Source: G963662905 sp965230045 (lineage in GTDB: Bacteria; Bacteroidota; Bacteroidia; Bacteroidales; WRLA01). Taken from it: 64,000 bases of DNA. The notes under the pieces were generated by a model. The model was not told the DNA's origin. It made no database searches and saw nothing but the letters and a program-made list of their open reading frames with translations. Positions within the stretch are counted from its first letter, which is position 1, and each line of letters opens with the position of its first letter. Both the position numbers and the translations under genes were made by a program. Below, one piece after another: positions 43,177 through 52,682 of this stretch. The stretch is from the NCBI GenBank assembly GCA_965230045.1, contig OZ245940.1, positions 1,612,001-1,676,000 on the forward strand, read 5' to 3'.

Positions 43177-44217
43177 TTAACTCTCCTCATCATAAAACAG
43201 CTTGTAATATTTTTTGCCGCTATCATCACGCCCCTGTTCCATCATATCTTTGTTGCCGTGCACATAAATATGAAAGTTTTTATCGAGCTTGATGACCGAA
43301 CGGAAAAAGCGGGATTGCTTTTTTACTGCTGAATTGGATATCTCAAATTGATCTTCAATTTCCATGTCATGTTCATCGGAATGTTCTTTTTTGAATGTGT
43401 TGAAGCTTTCGATCACTTCCGATTGTTCAAATACTTCTTCACTGAAATCCTGCATATCAAAGTTTTCATTCTCTTTGAAAAATTTAACAGATTTGTTCAG
43501 GAAATCTGCCTGATCGGCTTTGCTTACCTCAAATTTTTCGGGCAATTCCTGCTGTACAAAATCGCGGCAAAGGTTCAGCGTATTTTCTGTTTGGTAGAAA
43601 GAGTCCTGCCGCTGACGCACATGAAGAAAATCGTCCATCCAGAAATGGGCTTCACTGCTTTTATTTAAATGATCTACGACCATCAGTACATAGCCCTGCT
43701 CTTTTTCGGTATTAAATATCAAACATCCTTTATCTAATTTATTGATATTTATGCCTTTATCCTGGATGATTTCCATATTGTCGCCTTTCGGGAATACTTT
43801 CAGGAATGTGTCTTTGTTTTCCGATTTAAAAATTCCAATGGCATCCAGGCTTTCACCATCAAGAATGCAATCCTGAAAATGCACTACATAAAGCTCGCCG
43901 GATTTAATTTTGGGATGATTGCTGCTTTCATAAAGGTGGCGTGCAATATGAACCGATTGTTCGTGCAGTTGCTGCGGATCCTCAAAAATAGCAGAAGCAT
44001 ATGAATATATCTCATTCAATTCCAAATCACTTTCATGATATAAATTAAAATATTCCTCGGTTTTAAAAGGGCTTAAGAAATATGCAGACAGAAGTTCCGT
44101 TATTTCCTCATCGGGGCGGATGCAATTTTGCGCAATGAACAAACCCTCGCTATTGGATTTATTTCCAACCTTGTGAACTGCCAGACCTGTTATTCCGGAT
44201 GCTGTAAAATGTGCCAT
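43177..44217 (-). CDS. Nucleoid-associated protein, NdpA/NA37 family
   Basis: 346 residues from the ATG at 44217 (MAHFTASGITGLAVHKVGN, the family's usual N-terminus; the frame's longer start is rejected). Features: DEEITELLSAYFLSPF near 40, LYVVHFQDC near 120, GCLIFNTEKEQGYVLMVVD near 185, and an acidic middle part. The family is nucleoid-associated by homology; its function in Bacteroidota is not well known. It stops only 13 bp after the MITE. Confidence 0.88.
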   Translation of the reverse strand: MAHFTASGITGLAVHKVGNKSNSEGLFIAQNCIRPDEEITELLSAYFLSPFKTEEYFNLYHESDLELNEIYSYASAIFEDPQQLHEQSVHIARHLYESSNHPKIKSGELYVVHFQDCILDGESLDAIGIFKSENKDTFLKVFPKGDNMEIIQDKGININKLDKGCLIFNTEKEQGYVLMVVDHLNKSSEAHFWMDDFLHVRQRQDSFYQTENTLNLCRDFVQQELPEKFEVSKADQADFLNKSVKFFKENENFDMQDFSEEVFEQSEVIESFNTFKKEHSDEHDMEIEDQFEISNSAVKKQSRFFRSVIKLDKNFHIYVHGNKDMMEQGRDDSGKKYYKLFYDEES

Positions 44218-44405
44218 AATAATTCTGATTTTTGGCTGACAAAAGTAGGGAATTCTCAGCCTGCAGGACATATTAACAGAATTTTAGTGCCGGCAGCCGG
44301 AACGATTTGCCATATTGTACTTACATTTGCTCAAAATAATGCATCATATACTAATCGGGGAATATATTTTAAGTGTTATCACTGGATTTAATATGAAGAT
44401 TTTTG

Positions 44406-44413
44406 TATATTTG
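44406..44413 (+). promoter_or_regulatory. -7 box (TATATTTG)
   Basis: TATATTTG 22 bp ahead of the lipoprotein ATG at 44436. A TGG, not TTG, lies at about -33. Confidence 0.5.
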
Positions 44414-44435
44414 ATGCAAAAAGAAAGGTAGAATT

Positions 44436-46385
44436 ATGAAAAAATTATGGTTTTTTGTTCCCGTTTTATTCGCACTTACAGCTCTTGTTTTTTGGGGTTG
44501 CAAGAAAGATGATCCGGATAATAATGATCCCGTCCCTACCGATGAAGTCGAATTGATAGTGAATACCGATGGCGTTTCAGAAACCCAGAAACGTGTTCAT
44601 TATATTAATGAACCCCTGTTCGACACAAGCTATCAAAAAAAGAAAAAAGACAGTAGGGTAGTTGGTGCGGAAGCGCTGTTTATGCATGTGGCCGAAGTTG
44701 AATCGCCGGTTGTTGGCGATCGCGTGCTCAGCGCAACTCATGTGAAGTTTAATGGTGAATTTGCCTATGTCAGCTATCACTACAATGAACCGAACAGCAG
44801 CCCGATGGGTGAAGACCTTTATGAAGGTCATATTGATGTTTTTAATGTCGAAAATCCTTTGTTTCCAACAATTTTAAGTACAGCACAAAACCACAGAGCA
44901 GATTTTAACACCATGTTTCTGGATTTTGAGACTACAGGCGCACAACGTCGCCTTTGGATTGGAGCAACTGATTATGGTGTTGGCGGTGCTGTTTTCGACC
45001 TTGATTTGACGGATAACGTCATTTTGCCCGGGACAATGATGACCCGTTATAAAACACCTCCCGGAAATTCTGTGAATGGCGTGGTACGCTCTGCCGATTG
45101 GCTTTATGCAACAGCAGGCAGGACCGATGGTGGTGTTTTTGTATTTGATCAGGAAACGATGCAACTCGAACCTACGCTTACCAATGAATTTGAAAATGCA
45201 AAATATGCTGCTGTAAGCGGTTATGATGTTGGTGATAAACATGTGGTGCTGCGAAGTGGTACAAATGCACAGCTGTTGGTTTATGAAGTAGGTGCTGAAC
45301 ATACTGAAATTGCTACCTATGATATTGGTTCTATTGAACCTGAAACTGGAAAATCGGGTATTTATATTAAAAATAATATCTGCTGGGTTGCTATGGGCTA
45401 TGCCGGACTTAAAGCTTTTGACCTGAACGATGGAAGCCTGGTGCATACGCTTTCTCCTGAAAATATGGGTGATGCAGCCGTAACCAATGGCGTTTGCCTC
45501 GATGATGATTATGTATATGTGGCCAATGGTTCCGATGGCCTTTACCTTTGTGCGATGGTGGAAGGACAACAGGAACTGGAAGTTCTGGAAACTCATAATT
45601 TCGGCGCATCGGCAAATTATATTGATGTGGGCGAGGACTTGATTTTTATAGCAAACGGACGCGAAGGCTTGCAAATTCTAAGGCGTATCCCTCCGGGAGA
45701 TTATACCGTTATTTGTGATTATGATGATGATGGGATCCCCGAATGTATTGAGCCCAACCCATATGATCTTTGTGAAACTCTAGTGAGCGACCTGGCTGTA
45801 GCACTTCCTGAAGGTCAGGATGTTTTTGAAAATCATCCCGAATATCTTGATAATCCAAATACGACACTTGAATTGCTCGAACAGGCAACAGTTTATGTTA
45901 CTTTCATAGATGAAGGAGCCGGCTGGAAAAATTCCCTGGGAACATATCATTATCCCGCAGATTCTCCACCCGAAACAGTTGACGATATCCGTGATACCAA
46001 ACTCTTAATCTATCCAAACTCATCCAAGCAGGGTTCAGGAGGAGCTTTAACAGCCGGAACTACCATCAAACTTCTTGGGACTTTTCCTGCAGGAACAAAT
46101 GTGGGCGCATTCCTGGTTGCACGGGGTTGGGCAGGCAAAAGCAGCACTTATCCAAGTGGATTGTCGGAAGGAGCTTATACACATTATTCCAATGATATAC
46201 TGAATATTGCACAGGCACAGCAAACACTTCTTTTCTATGATGTTAGTTGTGATGCAATAGTACTGGCCATTGAAGACGTGAAAGTAGGTACCGGCGATGA
46301 CGATTTTAATGACTGTATGTTCCAGATCATTGTTGATCCACCAACTGCCGTAAACACAGACTTATATATTCAAATAGGAGAATAG
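44436..46385 (+). CDS. Lipoprotein with LVIVD-type propeller and DUF4114
   Basis: 649 residues. The signal peptide ends ALVFWGC (Cys22 lipobox). Residues about 75-420 form repeated beta-propeller blades with YVSYHYNE, WIGATDYGVGG, VYVANGSDGLYLC and LIFIANGREGLQILRR, as in LVIVD repeats. A DDDGIPECIEP linker follows, then a DUF4114 domain (about 530-649) with NVGAFLVARGW and EDVKVGTGDDDFNDCMFQII. It is probably a surface-exposed adhesin-like lipoprotein; the ligand is unknown. Confidence 0.88.
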   Translation: MKKLWFFVPVLFALTALVFWGCKKDDPDNNDPVPTDEVELIVNTDGVSETQKRVHYINEPLFDTSYQKKKKDSRVVGAEALFMHVAEVESPVVGDRVLSATHVKFNGEFAYVSYHYNEPNSSPMGEDLYEGHIDVFNVENPLFPTILSTAQNHRADFNTMFLDFETTGAQRRLWIGATDYGVGGAVFDLDLTDNVILPGTMMTRYKTPPGNSVNGVVRSADWLYATAGRTDGGVFVFDQETMQLEPTLTNEFENAKYAAVSGYDVGDKHVVLRSGTNAQLLVYEVGAEHTEIATYDIGSIEPETGKSGIYIKNNICWVAMGYAGLKAFDLNDGSLVHTLSPENMGDAAVTNGVCLDDDYVYVANGSDGLYLCAMVEGQQELEVLETHNFGASANYIDVGEDLIFIANGREGLQILRRIPPGDYTVICDYDDDGIPECIEPNPYDLCETLVSDLAVALPEGQDVFENHPEYLDNPNTTLELLEQATVYVTFIDEGAGWKNSLGTYHYPADSPPETVDDIRDTKLLIYPNSSKQGSGGALTAGTTIKLLGTFPAGTNVGAFLVARGWAGKSSTYPSGLSEGAYTHYSNDILNIAQAQQTLLFYDVSCDAIVLAIEDVKVGTGDDDFNDCMFQIIVDPPTAVNTDLYIQIGE

Positions 46386-46452
46386 GCGAATCATCTTTTC
46401 GTGGTTTGTAAATTTTGGGGTTAGTTATACACTTATTGCGAAAATTCGCCTT

Positions 46453-46478
46453 AAAGGAGCCTTCGGGCTCCTTTTTTT
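46453..46478 (+). terminator. Rho-independent terminator
   Basis: AAAGGAGC (46453-46460) and GCTCCTTT (46467-46474) with a CTTCGG loop and T-tract. It ends the lipoprotein gene. Confidence 0.88.
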
Positions 46479-46515
46479 GCTTTAACTTTTGCAAATCATG
46501 AGGGACTGGTTAATC

Positions 46516-46560
46516 ATAACTACTCATCGGATGACTGTCAGTCATCCGATGAGTAGTTAT
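46516..46560. repeat. Perfect 21-bp palindrome (REP-like)
   Basis: ATAACTACTCATCGGATGAC plus T (46516-46536) and its exact complement (46540-46560) around GTC. It has the same ACTCATCGGATGACT core as 13397-13429. The adjoining 46561-46680 resembles MITE internal sequence (AGTCGAAGTGCGCCGCCTTTGCC...). Confidence 0.85.
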
Positions 46561-46734
46561 GAGGACGAACCCAGTCGAAGTGCGCCGCCTTTGCCACTTA
46601 AAAACAACAAAATATCATTTCGATGCCGAATTTTCGGCAGAGAAATCTATGTTGCGCAATAACAAATCATTATCGTTTTTGGCTGTAATCTAAATATAGG
46701 TTGATTCACAGCGCAATTACCAATGGATTAGATA

Positions 46735-46855
46735 GAGTTCGTCTATAAAGTCCAACTTCTGCGTTGTTGCTCAAAATCTAAATCCTCATATACCCTAGTA
46801 TACTGCGGTTTAGATTTTTCACACGCCTTGAATTTGAACTTTATAGAGCAAACTC
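46735..46855. repeat. Long imperfect palindrome
   Basis: GAGTTCGTCTATAAAGT pairs with ACTTTATAGAGCAAACTC, and AAAATCTAAATCC (46773) with GGTTTAGATTTTT (46807). It is a roughly 120-bp structured element without coding capacity. The rest of 46386-47317 holds no gene; 47160-47222 repeats the right part of MITE family 2 (GATTTGCCAAAACTAATATG). Confidence 0.6.
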
Positions 46856-47317
46856 TCGACTCTATGGACAAACACTAGATAATCTAAGAACATCGAATCA
46901 CGACCCGTTTCATATAGAGACTACATATTTACATAAGTTTATAAGGAAGTTTAGATTTCTCCCGGTAACACTCCGCTTTGCATTGTGTTTTGGTCGAAAT
47001 GACCGTTTTTTATCGTCAGGAAGCAGAGGTAGGGCAGATAACCGTTAAGATGGTCATTTCGATGGAGGTTTATGCCTGAAAGGCATTGCCGACTGAGAAT
47101 TCTATAAGTTTTTTTGAATTATTCAGGTTAACAATCATCCGTTATTTAGAATACAGCTTCGTTATTATGATTTGCCAAAACTAATATGCACTTACATGCT
47201 GGCCTCTGTATAAGTTAATATCTGGTTATAAGTGTTATAAGGCTGTGAAATGCAGAACCGTTTAAGCTATGTTTGGCAAATTTGGACACGAAAGAACCGA
47301 AGGGGAGGTTTGTCAGC

Positions 47318-49546
47318 TTAAAGGTATTCCGAAACAATTCTGTTACAGGTCTTTATTAAGTCAGCGGGCTTTGCTTTTGAAGGATATTTGCTTGTTGCAT
47401 TGATCCACTCAAATTCCCATTGTCGGAGTTCCTGGTTTAGTTTTTTATAATTTAATTGCTTTCGGCTTTTAATAGCTTGTTCGCCTTCATCAAAAAAACG
47501 CAGCCAACGGTGATAATAGAAATCGCCGATCATGCCATTCCATTGCTTTGATGCATAATCGCGAAGGAGAGAACCGGAATCGGGCTGCCATAAAGTGATG
47601 ATGCTGCGGGCATTCAACTCATAGAAATCTTTTTCTTCTTTCGAATTACCCTTTTCTCTGGCATCAGCGATCCATTTTCCCAGAAGAAACATTTCCTGTG
47701 AGCCCAGCAACTGATCCAGATCTTGCAAAAGGGTCAGGAATTTTTTCTTGCTTTCCCTGAAATCGTTCAGGTTTTGATTTTCCAGGGCAGTATATGCGTT
47801 TGACAGCATCCGGTTTGCTTTTAGAGTGAGTATTTCCCTGAAAATGTGAGTTATATCAAAACGCCAGCTGGCAACAGCCTTGAGCGAATCCGACAAACTT
47901 AATAATGCAATGCCTGCCTTAATCAGTTTTTCGGTATCATAATCCACTCCATAAAGACCGCTGTCGGTAATTGATGGTATTCCTGAGCCGGGAGGATTGC
48001 ATAACGGACTTTCGTTTACTGCTGTACGGTCATAAACCGAAGCGAGCAGCCCGCTCCAGGCATCGGCGGCAATTTGGTTTTGGGTGCCATAACGCCTGAA
48101 AGCATATTCCCTGATCCAATTGTCCATTTCTGTATATTCCGGTTCCCAGATTTTGTGTCCGATAAATTCCTGTACCACAGGATTATACCCAAAACCTTCC
48201 ATCATAACGCCAATCCCGGCCAGTTTTCCTGCTTCGGGATTCGTCATTGCATCCTGTAGGTTTTTGTTCATTTGTTTCAAGTCGCCACTTAGGTTCACTT
48301 GTTGTCCCAGATTGCAAATGATATTCCATACCCATTTTTTTCCGTAGAATGCTTTTGTTTTATTCCATACCGGATATTTTTCGCCATAAAGGTCGAGCAA
48401 TATTAATTTTTCATTTGGAATAGGATCGAGCAAAGCCCTTGCTTGTGGCTCTTTCCAGAAATTTTGCTGCCAAAACAGAAACCAGCCCTGCATCACCCAT
48501 ACAGCATCCGGGTCGGCTTGGGTCATGCTTTCAAAAACCTTCCGGCTTACCTCACCGATGAATACAGTGTCGTTTGTAGGTGGGTTGACTTCGTTGAAAC
48601 AATCGGCATCGTATAAATGATCGCTTCCGTATAAATCGGTTTGAATTTCAATGAAACGCCTGCCAAGTTTAGCGAAAAGCGGATCATTTGGATTGAGAAA
48701 ATATGTCCCGGGCATACCGGCCCAGTCTGTTGTTTTTATATATTTCAGTTCAGGGTTTTTATCAATGACCGCTTTGGGGATATGTCCTGTAAATGCTTGT
48801 AAAACAGGTTTCATTCCGAAACTTCTTTCGCGTTCTAATATTTTCTTTTGAAGCTTTTTTTGATTGTCGACCCATGTTTGCGGAAGGGGGCCGGCCATGC
48901 CGTCAATATTTCCCATCCATCCCCAGGGCAAAAAAGCCGGGCCAACAAGGAAGGCGTCAATTTCGCTTTGAACCAGGCCGTGTTCCAATAATAATTTCTG
49001 CCAAACAGCCTCTTGCCCTGTTATGGCGAGCGGCATATTGATTCCGTTCATCGCCATCCAATCAATGAGTTTTTCCCAGCGTTTCCAGTCCCACCAGGCC
49101 ATCGTATAGCCAAAGGTGCAGTAGTTAAAGAAATTCCGGTATTCAAATGGAGTCCCCTTTTTGATTTGTTTTTGTGGCAACGGAATCTGATCGGGTAAGC
49201 CCGGACTGTTGAAATTTATGGAAATACTTGTATTGCAATAGTTCTTGATATACCAATTGAATCCCGATGCTGCTCCAATGCCATTGTTGGAACGGATTCT
49301 AATTTTGCCATTGAAACTGTCGATGCAAAAATAATCCTGCTCCGGATTTGCATCTGTTTTTTCGAAAATGAATTCTGCGGATCTTCCGGGAAACCACCGT
49401 TCCACCATCGCGGCCATTTGCTGGTGAAAAGCAGATTGTGGTGGTTTTCTGTTGTAGGAATTGCAGGAAATAAAACTACAAAAAATGCAGCTTGTCAGTA
49501 TGATATAAATAAAACCTGCTGATGTGAGAACTCCTTTTCGCTTCAT
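47318..49546 (-). CDS. GH89 alpha-N-acetylglucosaminidase (NAGLU-like) lipoprotein
   Basis: 742 residues from the ATG at 49546, with a lipoprotein signal (CSFISC; Cys about 29). It matches GH89: EYRNFFNYCTFGYTMAWWDW, DWMAMNGINMPLAITGQEAVW, FLVGPAFLPWGWMGN, the acidic YDADCFNEVNPP (catalytic Glu) and GIGVMMEGFGYNP (second catalytic Glu). It removes terminal alpha-linked GlcNAc, as in mucin or heparan-type glycans. The GH20 gene ends 10 bp upstream, so the two form an operon, both lipid-anchored, probably acting together on host or algal amino-sugar glycans. Confidence 0.94.
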   Translation of the reverse strand: MKRKGVLTSAGFIYIILTSCIFCSFISCNSYNRKPPQSAFHQQMAAMVERWFPGRSAEFIFEKTDANPEQDYFCIDSFNGKIRIRSNNGIGAASGFNWYIKNYCNTSISINFNSPGLPDQIPLPQKQIKKGTPFEYRNFFNYCTFGYTMAWWDWKRWEKLIDWMAMNGINMPLAITGQEAVWQKLLLEHGLVQSEIDAFLVGPAFLPWGWMGNIDGMAGPLPQTWVDNQKKLQKKILERERSFGMKPVLQAFTGHIPKAVIDKNPELKYIKTTDWAGMPGTYFLNPNDPLFAKLGRRFIEIQTDLYGSDHLYDADCFNEVNPPTNDTVFIGEVSRKVFESMTQADPDAVWVMQGWFLFWQQNFWKEPQARALLDPIPNEKLILLDLYGEKYPVWNKTKAFYGKKWVWNIICNLGQQVNLSGDLKQMNKNLQDAMTNPEAGKLAGIGVMMEGFGYNPVVQEFIGHKIWEPEYTEMDNWIREYAFRRYGTQNQIAADAWSGLLASVYDRTAVNESPLCNPPGSGIPSITDSGLYGVDYDTEKLIKAGIALLSLSDSLKAVASWRFDITHIFREILTLKANRMLSNAYTALENQNLNDFRESKKKFLTLLQDLDQLLGSQEMFLLGKWIADAREKGNSKEEKDFYELNARSIITLWQPDSGSLLRDYASKQWNGMIGDFYYHRWLRFFDEGEQAIKSRKQLNYKKLNQELRQWEFEWINATSKYPSKAKPADLIKTCNRIVSEYL

Positions 49547-49556
49547 GGTGAGGTTT

Positions 49557-51104
49557 TTACTTTTCAGCTTCTTTTTCAAAATTATAGTCCAAAAGCATTT
49601 TATCCTGGCGGTCATCTTCGATTAAAAGAGAAAGCTTTTTGTCCAGTTTATTAATGCGCACCATCAGTTCGTCATAGCTAATAACTTTTTCGGAATTCCA
49701 TATTCTCTCTGAGAATGCAGGTAGCCGTTTCCGCAGGCTGGGGATTTCACTTTCTCCTGCTTGCTCCCAGGCGCACATTTGCGCACCGATAACCAGCGGT
49801 GTTTCCTTTAACTGGATCGGTTGGAAGGAAGGAGCTTGAGGAAACCAGTTTTCCCAACGCCACATATTCCAGTTGTAAATAGTTTTAGGCTCCCATTTTT
49901 TTTGGTTGACCACATAAAGCGGCTTCCATGATGTATTAACAACTGTGTATCCGTCTTTAACCAGGTCGTTAGGCAGGTAACGGTTTGTTTCAAACTCAAA
50001 AACGATGATGTCTTTTGGGATTTTGATGTTCCCTTCCTGCGTAAAGCCTTCCCAAACACACATTTGTTTGCCATAGCTTTTAACGGTTTCGTTGAGGCGA
50101 ACCAGGAAATAGCGATAAAGTTCATGTATGTCTTCACCTAGTTCATGTTTTTTCATAAACTCCTGGACATCAGGATCTTTTTCCATCATATAAAAAATCG
50201 CTTCATCACCACCGATATGGATATAAGGAGTAGCTTTGAAAACGACGACAAGTTCTCCTATAATCTCATCAAGTGCTTTATATACGTCTTCTTTGCCCAT
50301 ATTTATAATCCAGGGATTGTCCTTTATGTTTTTGATGGCAAATATTTCCGGATATTTTTCTACAAATGGACTGGAATGACCGGGAATATCAATTTCAGGG
50401 ATGATTGTGATACCGCGCAATTGCGAATAATTCTCCAGATCACGCAGTTCTTCATAGCTATATGAACGATTTTCTGTGGATAATTTGGGGAATTTATGGG
50501 AGGGGAGGGTGTAAGATTGGTAATCCGAAAAATGGAGCTGCAAGTAACGGATTTTATAGAATGCAGCCAGGTCGATGATTTTTTTTATGGTTGGGATTTC
50601 GTGCCAGCCACGGGCCAGGTCGATCATTAAACCGCGATATGATGCATCGGGATAGTCTGTGATATGTACCAAAGGGAACTGAAGGGCGTTGTTTTCTACG
50701 TACATCAATTGGATCAGTGTGGTTTTGGCCAGTGTCAGTGCATGGTAGCTTCCTCCACGTACGCGAATGGCTTTATCACAGCTAATTTGATATTCTTCAG
50801 CCTTAAGCGTACTGTCTGTTTCAAAAATAATGTCCGAGTCAGCGCCTGGTTCTTTGCTTGTTTCTAAGCCGATACCGTATATCTTTTTCAGTTCCGAAGA
50901 GAATAGTTCCAATAAAGGCTGTATTTCTTTCTGTGCCGTATAGAGTCTGGATTTCGCAGATAAGCGTATAGCATAATTGGATTCTTCGAGATGCCTGACC
51001 TGAGGTAGCATAAACGCTTGCTCACAGTTTTCCGTAATTGTGCTTGTTCTGTCGCATGAGGTGAGGAATACAAGCAGGAAAGCCAGGGGAAATACATATT
51101 TCAT
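49557..51104 (-). CDS. GH20 beta-N-acetylhexosaminidase lipoprotein
   Basis: 515 residues with a lipoprotein signal (FLLVFLTSC, Cys17). A GH20b N-domain (about 30-145) precedes the TIM barrel. DYPDASYRGLMIDLARGWH opens the barrel, and the catalytic Asp-Glu pair is in YIHIGGDEAIF near residue 300. The substrate-binding Trp region WNMWRWENWF is near 415. It releases terminal beta-GlcNAc or GalNAc. It is first in the two-gene operon with GH89. Confidence 0.94.
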   Translation of the reverse strand: MKYVFPLAFLLVFLTSCDRTSTITENCEQAFMLPQVRHLEESNYAIRLSAKSRLYTAQKEIQPLLELFSSELKKIYGIGLETSKEPGADSDIIFETDSTLKAEEYQISCDKAIRVRGGSYHALTLAKTTLIQLMYVENNALQFPLVHITDYPDASYRGLMIDLARGWHEIPTIKKIIDLAAFYKIRYLQLHFSDYQSYTLPSHKFPKLSTENRSYSYEELRDLENYSQLRGITIIPEIDIPGHSSPFVEKYPEIFAIKNIKDNPWIINMGKEDVYKALDEIIGELVVVFKATPYIHIGGDEAIFYMMEKDPDVQEFMKKHELGEDIHELYRYFLVRLNETVKSYGKQMCVWEGFTQEGNIKIPKDIIVFEFETNRYLPNDLVKDGYTVVNTSWKPLYVVNQKKWEPKTIYNWNMWRWENWFPQAPSFQPIQLKETPLVIGAQMCAWEQAGESEIPSLRKRLPAFSERIWNSEKVISYDELMVRINKLDKKLSLLIEDDRQDKMLLDYNFEKEAEK

Positions 51105-51174
51105 AAGGATGTCTTTTGCGGTAAATGTGATCCAAATGTATGAATGTTTCCGGAAAGCACATAACAGTCTGTAA

Positions 51175-51206
51175 TAAAAAAAAGGCAGACAATACTGCCT
51201 GCCTTT
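51175..51206 (-). terminator. Terminator after the flavin-binding-protein gene
   Basis: On the minus strand AAAGGCAGGCA (51206-51196) pairs with TGTCTGCCTTT (51191-51181) with one mismatch, followed by a T run. It separates this gene from the GH20-GH89 operon. Confidence 0.85.
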
Positions 51207-51227
51207 TGGTTTTTTGAATTGCGCCGT

Positions 51228-51629
51228 TTAAAGCTCAATGAACTTTGGCTCTTTCCCAATCTTAGCAATACAAGCCTTGGCTTCGGCTAGATAAAAAACC
51301 TCAAATTCCGGATTATCAGGCTTTTTATAAATGCTTTTTACCAAAGGGCTGGCATCAAAAACTTTTTCTTTAATGCTGATGTCATTTTTGAATTCGGCCT
51401 TTCCGGACAAGCGCAACCATGACATGGGCTCATTGGATGCGCACAGCTCCACCCAGGGATTTTGTCTTAGTTCTCTGTATACTTCCTTTTGATTGGAGGT
51501 GCAAAACCAAAGTTTTCCGTTTTTCTCAAACATAAACTGAAATGGCCGCACTTTGGGTTTCCCATCCAGACCGCATGTAGCTAAATACTGCAGGCTGCTT
51601 TCTTTTAAATATTCAGTTACCCTAATCAT
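51228..51629 (-). CDS. Pyridoxamine 5'-phosphate oxidase-like flavoprotein
   Basis: 133 residues, one split-barrel domain: LATCGLDGKPKVRPFQFMFE, LWFCTSNQKEVYRELRQNPWVELCAS, and LRLSGKAEF. These are the FMN- or F420-type binding strands of the PNPOx-like superfamily. The short size fits general stress or detoxification members rather than PdxH. Cytoplasmic; substrate unknown. Confidence 0.85.
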   Translation of the reverse strand: MIRVTEYLKESSLQYLATCGLDGKPKVRPFQFMFEKNGKLWFCTSNQKEVYRELRQNPWVELCASNEPMSWLRLSGKAEFKNDISIKEKVFDASPLVKSIYKKPDNPEFEVFYLAEAKACIAKIGKEPKFIEL

Positions 51630-51691
51630 TGTTTATATCCTTAGAGGAGGCACCGCTTTAAACGGTACTTCCTTGTCCTTGCTTTTAAAAT

Positions 51692-52555
51692 TTAGAAATT
51701 AAATTTTCCGTTATCATTTTTTGCCTCAGAATCGGGAATAATTTCCTGAACAGTATCCCAATGTTCAACAATTTTTCCATTCTCGATTCGGAAAATATCA
51801 TAGAAAGCGACCTTTTCTTTCATAAATATACCCTCAGATACGCTCAAAATAAAGTTTCCTTCCCCCAATATAATATGGTTCTTTTCGTAAACCATTGGCA
51901 TGCCTGCTTCGGCTAATGCTGTTAAAGCTTCTCCCAGACCGGTTAAACCATCTTCAACGCCAGGATTATGCTGAATGTATGCGCCATTTGAAAAATAATC
52001 AGCTATTTCCCCAGGATTTGCACCTAATAGAATATCGTTTACGAATCCTTTGACGATTAATTTGTTAGCTTCGGTTTTGTCGATATCCTTAATGGTTGTT
52101 TCCCCATCAATTTGGCTTCTTCCCGATGCTGTTTTGTTGACTTTTTCCTGAAGGTTGTCCCAGTGTTCTACAATCAGTCCATCCTCGAAGCGGAAAATGT
52201 CAATACCGATTTTCGGGCCGAAAAAGTTGTAATCGGTATGCGCTATTACATAATCGCCATCTTCGAAAATGCGCATGGTATTTACTTTTGCTGTGCCTTC
52301 TGGGATTTGCTGCAAGAGTGCTCCAAAGCCAGCCAGGCCGTCAGCAACCGATTGGTTGTGCTGTATGTACTTTTCAGGATTGATGTAGGCTACGGGTTCT
52401 GCTGCGCCGGTTTCAATTGATTTTAAAAGTTCTTCGACTTTTTGTTTGTTTGATTTTTTCATGTCGTTTTTATGGGTTTGATTGTTGTCGTTTCCGTCGT
52501 TTGCACATACGCCAAGAGTGACGAGGCTTAAAAAGATAATGGCAAGTTTTTTCAT
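51692..52555 (-). CDS. Secreted protein with two SnoaL-like domains
   Basis: 287 residues with a signal peptide (1-17, ending VCAN). Two tandem NTF2/SnoaL-like domains: the first about 45-145 (EKYIQHNQSVADGLAGFGALL; IDIFRFEDGLIVEHWDNLQE) and the second about 170-275 (GAYIQHNPGVEDGLTGLGEAL; YDIFRIENGKIVEHWDTVQE). The paired HN, FR and EHWD motifs repeat, showing internal duplication. SnoaL folds include aldol-type isomerases, but this protein's reaction is unknown. The AraC regulator upstream on the same strand may control it. Confidence 0.85.
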   Translation of the reverse strand: MKKLAIIFLSLVTLGVCANDGNDNNQTHKNDMKKSNKQKVEELLKSIETGAAEPVAYINPEKYIQHNQSVADGLAGFGALLQQIPEGTAKVNTMRIFEDGDYVIAHTDYNFFGPKIGIDIFRFEDGLIVEHWDNLQEKVNKTASGRSQIDGETTIKDIDKTEANKLIVKGFVNDILLGANPGEIADYFSNGAYIQHNPGVEDGLTGLGEALTALAEAGMPMVYEKNHIILGEGNFILSVSEGIFMKEKVAFYDIFRIENGKIVEHWDTVQEIIPDSEAKNDNGKFNF

Positions 52556-52682
52556 CGTGATTTTGGTGTTTAAATTTGATGCTGCAAAGATGCGGTGGCA
52601 AGGAAGGCTGGAAAAGGTAAGATTCTGCCTTTTTAGGGTAGATTTACTCTTGCTTTGACGGAAAGAGTTGAAATACAGTAGA

